Assembly (NCBI GenBank): GCA_000226015.1 | Contig: JH152694.1 | Span: forward strand, 202,644 to 266,643 | Origin: Mnemiopsis leidyi | Lineage: Eukaryota; Ctenophora; Tentaculata; Lobata; Bolinopsidae | Direction: 5' to 3' | Length of the DNA: 64,000 nucleotides | Shown here: piece by piece, positions 11,954 to 23,500 of the stretch | How the letters are laid out: every line of letters begins with the position of its first letter | How positions within the stretch are numbered: position 1 is the first letter of the stretch | Translations under genes and position numbers: made by a program | Notes under the pieces: generated by a model | Told to the model about the DNA's origin: nothing | The model's database searches: none | Seen by the model: only the letters and a program-made list of their open reading frames with translations

Positions 11954-12354
11954 GCCACATAAAAGTTAGTAAGCGTAACATATAATTTTTGTTACACTTG
12001 AGCCCTGATAATAAAATTTGCTCACCGTGATGACTTCCATCGTTAAGTATTTTATTTTGAATTTACTGACTCTTGGTGCTCAATTTAAGTGTAAAGATAA
12101 AACAAAGTTAAACTCAACATTTTATATACATTTTATAACATCATTATCAAAATGATTCTTTTATTAAAATTTGCACGAATCTTTAAATTGATTTTTTCGA
12201 AATTTAAAAAGGATTTACTTTTCCAAAACATCCAATAATCTTTAAACTTTGGAACGATATTTTAATCGTAAAAAGTAGGAAAAAGCGTGAAATGAAGAGA
12301 GCCGGAATTTTAAATTCCCACTGCCATGATTGCTAAGAGAGCTTCACAACAACT
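11954..12354. other. AT-rich intergenic stretch
   Basis: Downstream flank of the PAN-domain gene; no exon, RNA or repeat recognised. Confidence 0.4.
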
Positions 12355-13459
12355 CTATTTGGAACAGTTCATATTCATGCTGGTCAGCCCTACCATATAT
12401 GAAGGACCCCGTTGTCCGTACTGTCTGTTCTTCAGCCAACACTGCCCATCACTGTCGCGGTACGTGAAGGAGACACACGCTGGCTCCTCCCGACAGAAAC
12501 CTTCACACATCCCCACGTTGTTTCTTGAAGTTTGGAGGTTGGTGAGGTCGGCTCCCCCGAAATCCGTGTTATAGTGTGCACAACTGAAGTTGTATCGTGT
12601 TTTGAAAAGGTTTCTATTGTATGTCTAAAAAAGTGCAAGATTTTGCGTTGTTCTAAAGCTTTCAGCTCATTAGTAGTAGTACGGTGGCAGTCAAATTGTT
12701 GCAATTTATAGTGTCCACATTTAATTTTGATTACGAGAAGTACTTTAAATACAGAATTTAAGTTAAATAAAACCTGAAAATAAAGGAAGACTTTCACTTA
12801 CGAAGGATGCCGTACACTGCCAGTAGGACAGTCCATGTTAAGACTGACAAGACCAGTAATGTGAGTCGGTCCCCGGGCTCCACTCTTGCGATATTTCAAC
12901 CAACAGCTGTTATCTGAGTCCCTGAAGGTGAGAGACTGACACCGCTCCGTGTCCCTGCAGAACTGCTCACATTGGGAAAGTGAGTGAGCCGTTCTGTGTC
13001 CCAAATCCGCTCCACCGTAATCCACCCCGACTTTAGCACAAGTCTGGTCGACTTTGTTGTTGCAGTCCATGTTGGCACTTATTAAATCTCCTCCACTTTG
13101 AGTGGGACCATGATCACCGCCTCTTCGGTACTTCAGAAAACATCGCCTTTAAAGAGACAAGAGTTTAAGTATTATTCAAAATTGTAAAATGCAAACCACT
13201 TGAGGAGTTCTGATGCAAAATAACTGGAAATTTCTTGTGTTTAGTACAAAGGTTACCTATCAGAAGTTCGATAAGTGATGGACTTGCAGGATCTGACAGC
13301 TTTACACACATTCTCACACTCGCTGAAGGTAGACGCCACGAAGTTCGTGATATCCGCGCCATAATAGTCTACCCCGTATCGCATACAGGACGAGCATGCA
13401 GCATATTGCAGAAGACCCAGGAGGGTTAAGAGAAAGACGTATAACGCAATTGGGCTCAT
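12355..13459 (-). CDS. secreted protein with three PAN/apple repeats
   Basis: Three exons on the minus strand: 13459-13257, 13146-12802 and 12583-12355. All borders are GT..AG with matching phases, giving 258 residues. The start is the ATG that opens a signal peptide (YVFLLTLLGLLQYAACS). Three homologous repeats of about 75 residues follow. Each contains 'GVDYxGADL' or 'NTDFGGADL' and six cysteines: C25-C48-C52-C58-C70-C96, C104-C127-C131-C137-C149-C174, and a third set from C184 to two residues before the C-terminus. The spacing is almost invariant. 'C.SLTFRDSDNSCWLK' is typical of the PAN_4/apple family. Such domains bind proteins or glycans outside the cell. No transmembrane segment follows, so it is probably secreted. 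Function and partner are unknown. Introns fall inside repeat 1 and between repeats 2 and 3. Confidence 0.85.
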
Positions 13460-13963
13460 ATTGAAATGTGATTGTTTTGGCACCGTGAACAGAGGATTTA
13501 AATACTTAATTTAATTGGGTCATAAAATTGGGTTTTAACTTTAAATCTGTTATCGGTCAGATATAAACGGGAATTTGGGATGCTGGTCCTAATTTGATTT
13601 TGATTTGATTCAACGCAGGCCCAAAAAATTAACAGCGGCTAAAAATATTGGATAGCCGAACGTTTAAAATAACCGATAACGGGACCTACACAGTTACCCC
13701 GGAAATTAAATTTAAGTCCTAAACGGAAGAGTCATAATTGGAATTATTTACAAATTAAAGAGACGAAAATAAAAGCATTATACTAGCAGTAGTATCCTTA
13801 CTGGTGGGGTGATGTAAAACTTAAGTCGTTCTACAAGATGGGACTGCGGACAGCAAATCCCTCTCCGACTCGTAGAAAGGCCACAAAAAACAACTAGACT
13901 CGGTAGCCCTTCTTTATAGGTAATGCAAAAGTTGTCACGTCCAACTAGACACGGCGGCACGGT
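13460..13963. other. upstream region of the PAN gene
   Basis: No second gene or recognisable promoter element; AT-rich, leading into the 64-bp satellite. Confidence 0.4.
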
Positions 13964-14670
13964 CCTGAATTGACTATCAGTGGAAATCGTGTCCGTTGCT
14001 GTAGGCACGGTGCTGATCCGTGAATTTCCTGAATTGACTATCAGTGGAAATCGTGTCCGTTGCTGTAGGCACGGTGCTGATCCGTGAATTTCCTGAATTG
14101 ACTATCAGTGCAGAAATCGTGTCCGTTGCTGTAGGCACGTTGCTGATCCGTGAATTTCCTGAATTGACTATCAGTGGAAATCGTGTCCGTTGCTGTAAGC
14201 ACGGTGCTGANNNNNNNNNNNNNNNNNNNNNNNNNNNNNNNNNNNNNNNNNNNNNNNNNNNNNNNNNNNNNNNNNNNNNNNNNNNNNNNNNNNNNNNNNN
14301 NNNNNNNNNNNNNNNNNNNNNNNNNNNNNNNNNNNNNNNNNNNNNNNNNNNNNNNNNNNNNNNNNNNNNNNNNNNNNNNNNNNNNNNNNNNNNNNNNNNN
14401 NNNNNNNNNNNNNNNNNNNNNNNNNNNNNNNNNNNNNNNNNNNNNNNNNNNNNNNNNNNNNNNNNNNNNNNNNNNNNNNNNNNNNNNNNNNNNNNNNNNN
14501 NNNNNNNNNNNNNNNNNNNNNNNNNNNNNNNNNNNNNNNNNNNNCAGTGGAAATCGTGTCCGTTGCTGTAGGCACCGGTGCTGATCCGTGAAGTTTCCTG
14601 AATTGACTATCAGTGGAAATCGTGTCCGTTGCTGTAGGCACGGTGCTGATCCGTGAATTTCCTGAATTGA
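13964..14670. repeat. 64-bp satellite array containing an assembly gap
   Basis: Units beginning cctgaattgactatcagtgg start at 13964, 14028, 14092 and 14158, and again at 14597 and 14661: period 64, one unit 66. Bases 14211-14544 are N, so the copy number is unknown; the gap as drawn would hold about five units. Any long open frame across this region is an artefact of the repeat and the Ns. Confidence 0.92.
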
Positions 14671-15681
14671 TGGGGACCCGCAAAAATCACTAATTCGAAT
14701 AACTACTGCGCCATTATGGTCATGGACCAAGGTAGACCCCATGACTACCCTTGTAGTTGTGGACTAGGTTTCCATCGTGTGTTTTTAATTTGGGACTATT
14801 TTCATGAATTGGCTTTCAATTGTCAGTATTTTCAGTTTTTCGTGTCGTTCTTTTCAGTTCTTGGGGAAGACTTCGAAGATCTTTTTAGCTTTAAAAAGTC
14901 ATTCACCAAAAATTTTTTGGTAATTAGTATATTAAGTTTGGCCTCTGATAGTTATACGTTTGATAGCGACCCAATTTTTGAATAACCCCACTTCTTGAAT
15001 TTGGCCCAGACGTAAAAGACCAAAAATTCACGGTTCGTTTCCCAGCGGCCAGCGTTTATATGTTATAGTTTTTTATTTCAGCTATCATTAATACTGCGAA
15101 AAAGCTGAATTTCAATTTAATACTGTTTTACGAACGAAGATTTTTATCGAATTCACATGGTTGCTCTGTGCATTTCTAAATATTAGCATAATCAAGTATT
15201 ATAGGCTTAGTTTCACGAAAGCACTCTAACAAAACCATTCCATATGGTCTATCACCGTGCATCTATTGCTTTGCCAATAAGCATATTATTGGGTTAAAAC
15301 TTAAATCGATTTCATTTTGCTTGAATCTGATAATGCTGGTCCATTGGCATTCTTTTGTTCTGCTAAATTGGAGGACGCGATCTATTATAGTCAGAGTATA
15401 GCCCGTCTCTCGGGGTTATTCACCTTCCTGGGCTCATTAATTGACAAGAATGTGTACGTACTGTGTCCACACGCTCTTCACTAAGTTCACTAAAACGTGT
15501 TGAAATGGTGCTGACATGAGACATTTTACCCGAAAAACTCACAGCCTAGATCATTTCTTCACTGCTTCAAGTTCAAACCTTAAGTTTTTCCAGTTTTGAC
15601 GTGTGAAGTTTTCCTGTTGATTGTTGTGGTGTGACTGTGAGCAGGGATATATCTGACGACAGTGTGTCACGCGAACGTTAC
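14671..15681. other. non-coding stretch, no gene seen
   Basis: One 89-codon open frame starts at 14716 but has no recognisable features. Otherwise AT-rich sequence. Confidence 0.4.
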
Positions 15682-15800
15682 TATTGGTTACTATTGGTGA
15701 CTATTGGTTACTGTTTGTGACTGTTGGTTACCATTAGTTACTATTTGTAACTATTTCTTACTATAAACGGTTACAATTAGTTACTATTGGTTACTAAATT
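15682..15800. repeat. degenerate ~10-bp repeat
   Basis: Repeated ttactattggttactattgg with drift (gactattgg, ttaccattag, ttactatttg). Low-complexity tandem repeat. Confidence 0.75.
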
Positions 15801-16058
15801 TTATTACTATTGGCTACTTCTTGTAACAACTTGTAACAATCTGTATTAACAGGGATTTGGTTTTACCCATGTCGCGAACCCTTGCTGATCGTTCGTTAAA
15901 CGGAAATATTCCTACTGAATTGTACTAAGAAACTATGACTCTGACTCTGACAGTAGTAGAAGCAGTAGAAGAAGTAACTTAGTAGACCTATTGTATAGCA
16001 AGTACATGTTCATAGTATTAGTATTAGTATTAGTAGCATGAATAACATGTATTTGTTG

Positions 16059-16163
16059 CACGTGTAAAAGTTTGTCACAATTTAACGTCCCGGTGTCCGC
16101 TGCACGTGTAATCAGTAATGGAGCTAGGTTCCCGTCACGTGACCGGCCTGTCCCTGTCACGTG
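16059..16163. promoter_or_regulatory. four CACGTG boxes in 105 bp
   Basis: CACGTG at 16059, 16103, 16136 and 16158; the last two are both GTCACGTGAC. A tight cluster of perfect bHLH-ZIP palindromes, more than expected by chance in AT-rich DNA. No adjacent gene was identified, so a control role is speculative. Confidence 0.35.
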
Positions 16164-16384
16164 ACCCAGGGACGCAGGTGCCCGACAAACGCTGCACCCC
16201 GCAGAGCTGTGAATAGTGAACTAGCTATCTGGGGAGGGAGGGAATACTGGAAGTAGGAGGGAAGTAATGACGTAGTATATCCGTGTCAAACAGCTACTGG
16301 TTCTGATGGCTGATATTGTCAGTTCTGATGTGCTTCGGTAGGTTTGTCGTATCTTGGTTTTAGTGCTACTAATCGAGCTACAAC

Positions 16385-16443
16385 GATACCTTCTCGGTGC
16401 CGGTCCATGAATTTTCTGAATCAACTATCAGTGAAAATCGCGT
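16385..16443. repeat. single diverged copy of the 64-bp satellite unit
   Basis: Words ggtgccggtccatgaatttt and caactatcagtgaaaatcgc align with the array unit at 13964-14670, in the same orientation but 2 kb away. Shows the unit is also dispersed. Confidence 0.65.
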
Positions 16444-17838
16444 CCAAAATATTGTTTTATCAGTATTGTTATATATTCAATAACAGTTTAACTCTCATGT
16501 CGATCTGCTGTCATAACGCATTTCTACTGTTAAGTGCAGAAGACACGCACTCAAGGTTCATGATTGTGGTGATTTTCGCTAGATTCTACTTGACTTACCA
16601 TTCATGGCTATTTATGAGGCAGGAGGTATTTCTTGCTTTAGCTGCTGCGATTATTTAGTAATAGTATGATCATTGATTTATTCTTCGTTTTTATCAAATT
16701 ACCACTGCCAATTTGACTATATTTATCATTGATTATTTAATAGTCATGAAAAGATTTTCAGGCTTAAATTTCTCGCTACACCAATGGAATACGGTTTATT
16801 CATGCTAGGGAACTGATTAAATCTAGAAGTACCAAATGCCAAAACTGGATAAAAAGCTGAACTTTTGGCTATTTGGGTTAACATAATCTAATAACTTTTC
16901 CGGAAATAGATGATTATAAATCCAGCGTAATACCTGGATTTAGGTACATGAAAGATTAATCGAGATGGTTATATTTCACGAATAATTACAAAGCGCTGAG
17001 CTCGCGATACTCATATTTTTAGCTCCACCTGCAGCTGATGAGAATGAAAATTATCTGGCTGGGACCACAGTCAAGGCATGGATTTAGTTATTTTTAAACT
17101 CAACTTAAAAAATGGACAATGTGCCGTGCGGTGTCGCGGTTCAGTCCGTAAATCTAGCGATTCTCCTGAATTTATTCATATTAATATTGATAGTCTCGCA
17201 CTCTATCGGGCCACAAACCCCCTCACTACGTTCGGGTGTTATCGTGTGCAGCCCTCAGAGTTCTTTGTACTTGTAGTGATACATGATATTTCAAGTAAAG
17301 TACCGACAAGAGATCAGTAATAGTCAGGAACCTGTGCGTCATTAGTAAATTATGAAAATTTACCGAGTTTATCTGTGTAGACAGCGCTAAGCTGCATATT
17401 GTTGATCAGCGTTAATTACTGTAATGATTATCATTATCAATCAAGTGCTACAAGCCGCAAGCTGTTGACAAATTCAAGTATCGTCTTGGCTGAATTGAGG
17501 ATGAGTTATCATCAATATTTTTAGCTGTGAAGTCGTAACTAAGTGGCCTTGTATCTCGTGAATATTATGTATTTTGTACAACCCGATTTTTCATCAGTTA
17601 TTGCTTTTATCGAACCCTAGTAAACTTCATGAAAAGCAAGTCTAGTCTTATTGGTCGTGCTGCAATGCGGCACATCCGAAATTTTCTTCTTTTCAATTTC
17701 GGCAAGTTTTGTGGTATCTGTTCTAGATTGTCAATATTCCAAAAGTGCCCAATTCGTTCGTTAACTTTGTTTCAAATCTCCATGTGCGTTTCAATTTTGA
17801 TTCGAACTACGAATTTACTAATACTTGTTTCTTTTTAG
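16444..17838. other. non-coding stretch, no confident gene
   Basis: Contains one isolated arm of the palindromic family found at 29-30 kb (tgtcgcggttcagtccgt, 17131-17148). An 80-codon open frame from 17078 runs through that repeat, has no recognisable domain and is not called. Confidence 0.4.
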
Positions 17839-17915
17839 ACCCTAATGTATTGAGCAAAATCGCCCAGAGGGCAGAGCGGCTGGCCATGAGGCAACGTCTG
17901 GCAAGAATTTTCTAA
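17839..17915 (+). CDS. possible terminal coding exon
   Basis: A good 3' splice site (tgtttctttttag, ending 17838) precedes 77 bases. In phase 2 they read PNVLSKIAQRAERLAMRQRL followed by ARIF and a TAA stop. The product is a basic, helix-prone tail. No upstream exon of the same gene could be found, and I do not recognise the protein. The last bases of the exon (from 17897) are the first unit of the 39-bp array that follows, which is the main reason to list it. Low confidence. Confidence 0.22.
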
Positions 17916-18207
17916 ATATTACCTCGGTACGTAAGTCTGGCAAGAATTTTCTAAATATTACCTCGGTACGTAAGTCTGGCAAGAATTTTCTAAATATTAC
18001 CTCGGTACGTAAGTCTGGCAAGAATTTTCTAAATATTACCTCGGTTGTAAGTCTGGCAAGTATTTTCTAAATATTACCTCCGTACGTAAGTCTGGCAAGT
18101 ATTTTCTAAATATTACCTCGGTACGTAAGTCTGGCAAGTATTTTCTAAATATTACCTCCGTACGTAAGTCTGGCAAGTATTTTCTAAATATTACCTCCGT
18201 ACGTCAG
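17897..18207. repeat. 39-bp minisatellite, eight units
   Basis: Eight units beginning tctggcaag(a/t)attttcta, period 39 with one shortened unit. Each unit except two contains gtacgtaagt, which matches a strong 5' splice-site consensus (GTAAGT). The first unit overlaps the possible terminal exon at 17839-17915, including its stop codon. Confidence 0.9.
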
Positions 18208-20319
18208 TCAAATTGTTGTCTACCATTATAGAGATTACCGCCACCCAGCGCCCGGTAACTCAAATTATGACAGTCCATTTTGCCGCACACACCGGATTGT
18301 GGATCACACATTAATCAGAAGATTGTCCGCTTAATCGATCTTTGCGATACGGAATATGTATGATTTGTAACTCTACCAAACGGTTGGCAGTGTTTATATT
18401 ATTATCGGTACGTGGGTAATTTTTGGAGTTTTGTGACAATTTTGTTACAATTGGCATTACTAATGACAAGCTGACATTGTAGTCACTCATTTGTGCTAAT
18501 TATTCTCATATCCACAGGGCACTCTGCTAATGCTATTCTCAAGGCGGGCATTACCGATTACTTTCGGTTATCAATACTAGATGTAGATGTACTTGTAATA
18601 GGAATCTGGAGTCACTGGAAACCTTTTCAGTGTACATTTCCCACAACTAATCGCCTGGAGCCTGGACTCTGGATCACCAGATCATACACGATATTGTGAT
18701 GCTGATATTAGGTACGACATGTAGGTATACACTTAGGAACAAACAGAAATTCCGCATGACTGAACATTGCCTATCACAGTAGACTTCAGACCTCCAAGAT
18801 ATCAAGCTCTCTTTTCACGTGCCCGCGTAGCCCGCATTGTTATCCTCACATTGCAGTACTACAGTAGCTAACCGCGAGGAGCACACAAAAGATAGCTCAG
18901 ATCACGGAGACAGATAAGCGGCGTGTTCATTATTCCAGCTGCTTTGTTATACTTCACCCACCCTTCTTCATATTTCTGACAAGAAGTTAGACGAGGCTGT
19001 ATCCCCAGGGTAGAGACTCAGAGACTCCTGAGTCAAAGCTGGGAGCCAGTCTATCTAGCCTGATCCTGAGCTCTGAGTCGAACCTGGGAGCCAGTCTATC
19101 TAGCCTGATGGTGAATTGGGTTCAAAGTCTAAATCAGTGCGTTAGTACCGGTCGGTCTAAGCTGCTTGCTGCAGTTGGTGTACTTGTTGTTCTCTTCCTA
19201 TATCCCATGGGGCCTTTGGCCAAGGCTTGGTCCCCTGGCCGTATTTCTGCTCGAATATAACCTTGTGCTGACTACAACTGCAGCGGTGCCGCTGGAGATG
19301 GACTGTTAGATAATATTACTGGACAAGCCGTCTAGGTGTTATAAGAACAGTCAATGAAATGGAACAACTTGAAAGGCAGTATATCATTACAAGGAGTAAT
19401 TAATTTTAATTGTCGTTTTTACACAATGTCGAAAGACTGATGAGGGACTCCTTGCTCAGTTAACACATGCTCGTTATAATTGAGGCAGGAGCCCCCACTG
19501 ACCTGTTGGTTGAGCCCTCTGCTCTTATGACGGCGAACAATTCAGTAACAAAATACTTCTGTCCATGTCTCAGACGATGTCCATGATACTGTTTTCAACC
19601 ACTGTTTGACTGCTTCTTTTGTCTTGACATTTTTCGTAGCGGAGCTTTTTAGCTTTAAGACAACCCACTTATTTATATTCATTTGTTCTCTTTTCTTTTT
19701 TTCGTTCTTAGTCAGGAGTTTCTTAATTAAGTTTTTAATTCGTTTTGAAGCCTTAGAGTTAAAGCGACAAATAATTATACAGGCCACAGCAGACACATCA
19801 CGATAGTTTCTTTAGGTAAAGACAACCCGATTCTCCTTAAAAGTGGGCTCAATGACAAGTAGCAATCCTGTTTCCATACGACTTATTGACTTGCAGTTAC
19901 ATCTCATATATATATATACCCTCTATTGGTTTTTGTCACACCATCCCGTGACATTGCCTCAAGTTTCTTGATCACTTCGATGATATGCAGGACGCAGCTA
20001 CACAAGAGTTTCAAGCTATATTGCTGTCACCGCAGTTCTTTGGGTGAGGGTTGATCGAACCCTGCCTTTAGTAATCTGCTGTATAATTATAATATTCCCA
20101 ATATTGTATGCTGTAGATTAGATTAGGAGCTGATGAAAAGCTTTAAAATAAAAATGGACTCTATAGTCTGTAAAGGACGTGGGTAGACATGGGGTTTATT
20201 CAGCAATAAACACAAGATAATTTCTAACGATAGCATCTTTTGCTGTGCTCAGTAATTCTAGCGAAATTTCGATACATTGTCATCATGATGGAGTGCCATA
20301 TGGGCAATCATTACTATCA
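18208..20319. other. non-coding stretch with a two-copy duplication
   Basis: A unit containing gggagccagtctatctagcc is present twice, near 19030 and 19080, with slight differences. A lysine-rich minus-strand open frame of 84 codons at 19542-19796 lacks any recognisable feature. No confident gene. Confidence 0.4.
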
Positions 20320-20516
20320 ATTTAATGCTTTCAGTATAATATTCCGTGTTTATGATAGCGCAAGAGAAGTATTGGGTACTATAATTTTATTGCTTTAAGT
20401 ATAATATCCCGTGTTTATGCTAGCGCAAGAGAAGTATTGAGTACTATAATTTTATTGCTTTTAGTATAATATCCCGTGTTTATACTAACGCACTAGAAGT
20501 ATTGAGTATCGAGAGG
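20320..20516. repeat. 65-bp minisatellite, three units
   Basis: The word agtataatat(t/c)ccgtgtt starts at 20333, 20398 and 20463. Each copy is preceded by a pyrimidine-rich 'tgcttt(c/a/t)ag', which resembles a 3' splice site in the first and third units. Confidence 0.85.
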
Positions 20517-23500
20517 CTTTTGAGGTAAACACTAGTATTAGTCTTATTGTGGTAAATACCTTCCTTGACGTTGTCATTGGTTATGCAGCACATTATAGCT
20601 AGATTATGGAGGTAAACTTGATCCACATATTTGCTGGATTCTCCATTCCTTTCAAAGACTTGATCCAGTGCCTGCCAAATATCTTCTTTAATTGGCTATT
20701 AGTATCTCTACATCTATCGCTTTAGAAGACAAACATGATAAGGTCTTTCATCTAACCTTATGCCATTGCGCAGCAATTAGTTAACCCACTCAAGTATCAC
20801 AAGTTTGATCCTCATTTCTTCCAGCTTTACACTAAGTCTAAAGTAAATCGCTAGATTTTATAATGCCGTGCGCCGTGAAAACTGCAAAGCCCAAAGTAAG
20901 TGTACTATGATTTGTAGCCTAATCTTGGATAATAAGGACCCGTGTCTGTGTAGTGTAGTGCACGTGCTTACCTCTCCTATAGACATAAAGTTATTGCTCA
21001 CTTTTGGAGCATGATTTTTCTAATCATTAGGGTATACCGATACCCATAAGGCCATAACAAAGCTTCTGTCTGTTCCAATGAATAAGAAATCATGTTTGCC
21101 CGATGTTATTCTTAGCTTCTTGCGCCAATACGCAATCTGAGATTAGTATGAAATTAATAACGTTAGATTATGCCATTGGCATTTGTTATTGTTACTGGCC
21201 GCCGGCTGGCGATCGTCGAACAAATTGCCCAAAGCAACGACCATGCACATTATGATTTAAATTTGCTACATAAGTTCACTTTCAGTCTTTCCAGTAACAC
21301 TCACATGTTCAGTGACTAAAAAGTTTTCTTTAAATCAGAATAAAAGCGCCTTTTTTCCGTCGCCTTTATATCTTTAAATTAAAGGGTCTCCTGAAATTTT
21401 ACATTTTTATTAAATTGGCTACATCTTACCATGATTTTAGTAATGATTCCCATAAATTCTGATTTTTTTCCTAAAATAGCATGGCTATTTTAATTTCATA
21501 GAAAATCAAATGTTGGAATAATTGCAATATATTCTATTGGAGACATTTGAAAAATATTGTAAATTAATATTCTATACCGCGTGATAAACAAAGGTTCCCT
21601 CAACTTTAAACCACATTGCCAGATGATGATTATTTCCCTCCCTTCAAAAAACTTGTTTTGAGATAATTTAACTTATTCTAAAGAACAGCTTAAGTGTTTA
21701 TGTTATATACACTACTTCTTAGACAACTATCGCTTTTTACTGCAAACCTCAGTCTAGATTCAGTAGATTCTATAAGTCGATATTCTTGATCCATTTGAAC
21801 GATCCGCGTATAGGATTTAAATTTATAGCATTTAAAGATCACTCTTCTTAGCATTTCATTGTCATGAGTTCATTTAATGTGTCTACTTAATATTGTAATT
21901 GCAATGAACAGAATCTTATTAATAGAGGGTGGGAATGTGGGATTAAAGGAACTCCCAGATACGGGTCAATGTTTAGAACTATGATGATTGGAACTACTAT
22001 GAATGTGGTAAGAAGGAAATTGTAATTGACTTCTGAAATTTGAAGGGTTTAATACATAGTTTTGGCGCTCATTGCAATTCGTAACTCGAAAAATATTTCT
22101 TTACTTCACCATCGAATTGATTAATGTTTTAACTTGAACCTAGCATCAGAGTCTTAACTGGAGGCTAAGCAGTTAGCTAAGATATGAGATGCAGTGCAAG
22201 TCTACTTTCTAAAACTGCACGTGCACAGAAGAATTGCTTTAAACCAAGTTTTAATCTTACTAGCTCTGATAATCACTTAATGACAACCAGTGCGTGAACA
22301 ATAAATGGGCTACGTTAAGAAATTAAACTAATGACAGGTCTGTTGGCGCCGTAATCCGTACTTCGGAATTACTATAGTTCACGATTTTAAATTGTACATT
22401 ATAATCATACTAGATGATTAAGGAACAACCTAAGAATCTGTTTCATTCCAATCATGCAGGATTAAGTTAATCTCTAGTGCCTTGATTGCTAACATTTAAT
22501 GGAAATGGAGTTCATGCTGTTTTGTTAAAATTATTTGACAACTCGCTTTTTCAATCAGGGATATTTCATGCTTTTAGCCTAAGCTCAGGTTATCCGTTAT
22601 TTTAGTACGCTGCTTAATTTTCCTGTTCAATATCAGAGTCAGAGCTGTAGCTAGCATTTTTAAGCGGCTCAATTTTCATCGGTCTAACGTTTAGTCATTA
22701 ATCATTACTATTTACCGTCGGCAGCTAATTATATAATTAGTAATCGCGTACGACGCGAGAGATGTACCGCAACCATGGCAGGCAGTGCACATGTGTAGCT
22801 TGAACTGGTGACATACATATACAGGTTACCATGGTAACTTGTATGTCAACGAACTGGACTTTCATAAATTAGTAAACCTCACAAGTAGTGTGACTGCTGT
22901 CCTAGTTCACGGCCGCCTGACTACCAATATATCTCTGCAATTGCGCCGTTAAATTTCTCTAAACAGAGTCTCCGATTCTGCTTTAATTGAGCCAATGTAA
23001 GATTAGGGAACTGAAACAAATTCTTCAGTTAAATAGTTTAATAGTACCCACTACCCAACGTTAAACAAATCTCGTCGTATTTGCTCTCGCGTACTTTCCT
23101 AAGATACTAAAATTTTCCCAGTCGAACAAAAAGTTAAAAATCCTCCGCTGCTGCCAAGGTATCTATTTGCTTTCAGGCAGTAAATCTTCGCTTCCACCCG
23201 TTTTAAAATTGATTTATTATTCTCAAACATTAGTTATGCATATAATTCTTTAACTTTTTTGAAATTTTGCGAAAAAAGATCTTGTAAATTGATATTTTTA
23301 AATTTACGAGCATCTCACTAATAATATTGCCCTGAGAGGCCGGTTCACCCTGTACCATAAATATTATTTATGCTTAGTTATTAATGTGCATTTTAGAATG
23401 TTGCAGTATCATATTATGTATCGTTAAAGTACATGAATATTGTAATTGCATGTATTTATGTATTTGGTCGTGGTGTCATGGTCACTAACAAAGTGTGCAT

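Noticed and set aside
14041-14742. Long open frames through the satellite
   Set aside because: They run through 334 N and satellite units; not coding evidence.
19542-19796. Lysine-rich minus-strand open frame
   Set aside because: Composition explained by AT-rich DNA; no domain or splice context.
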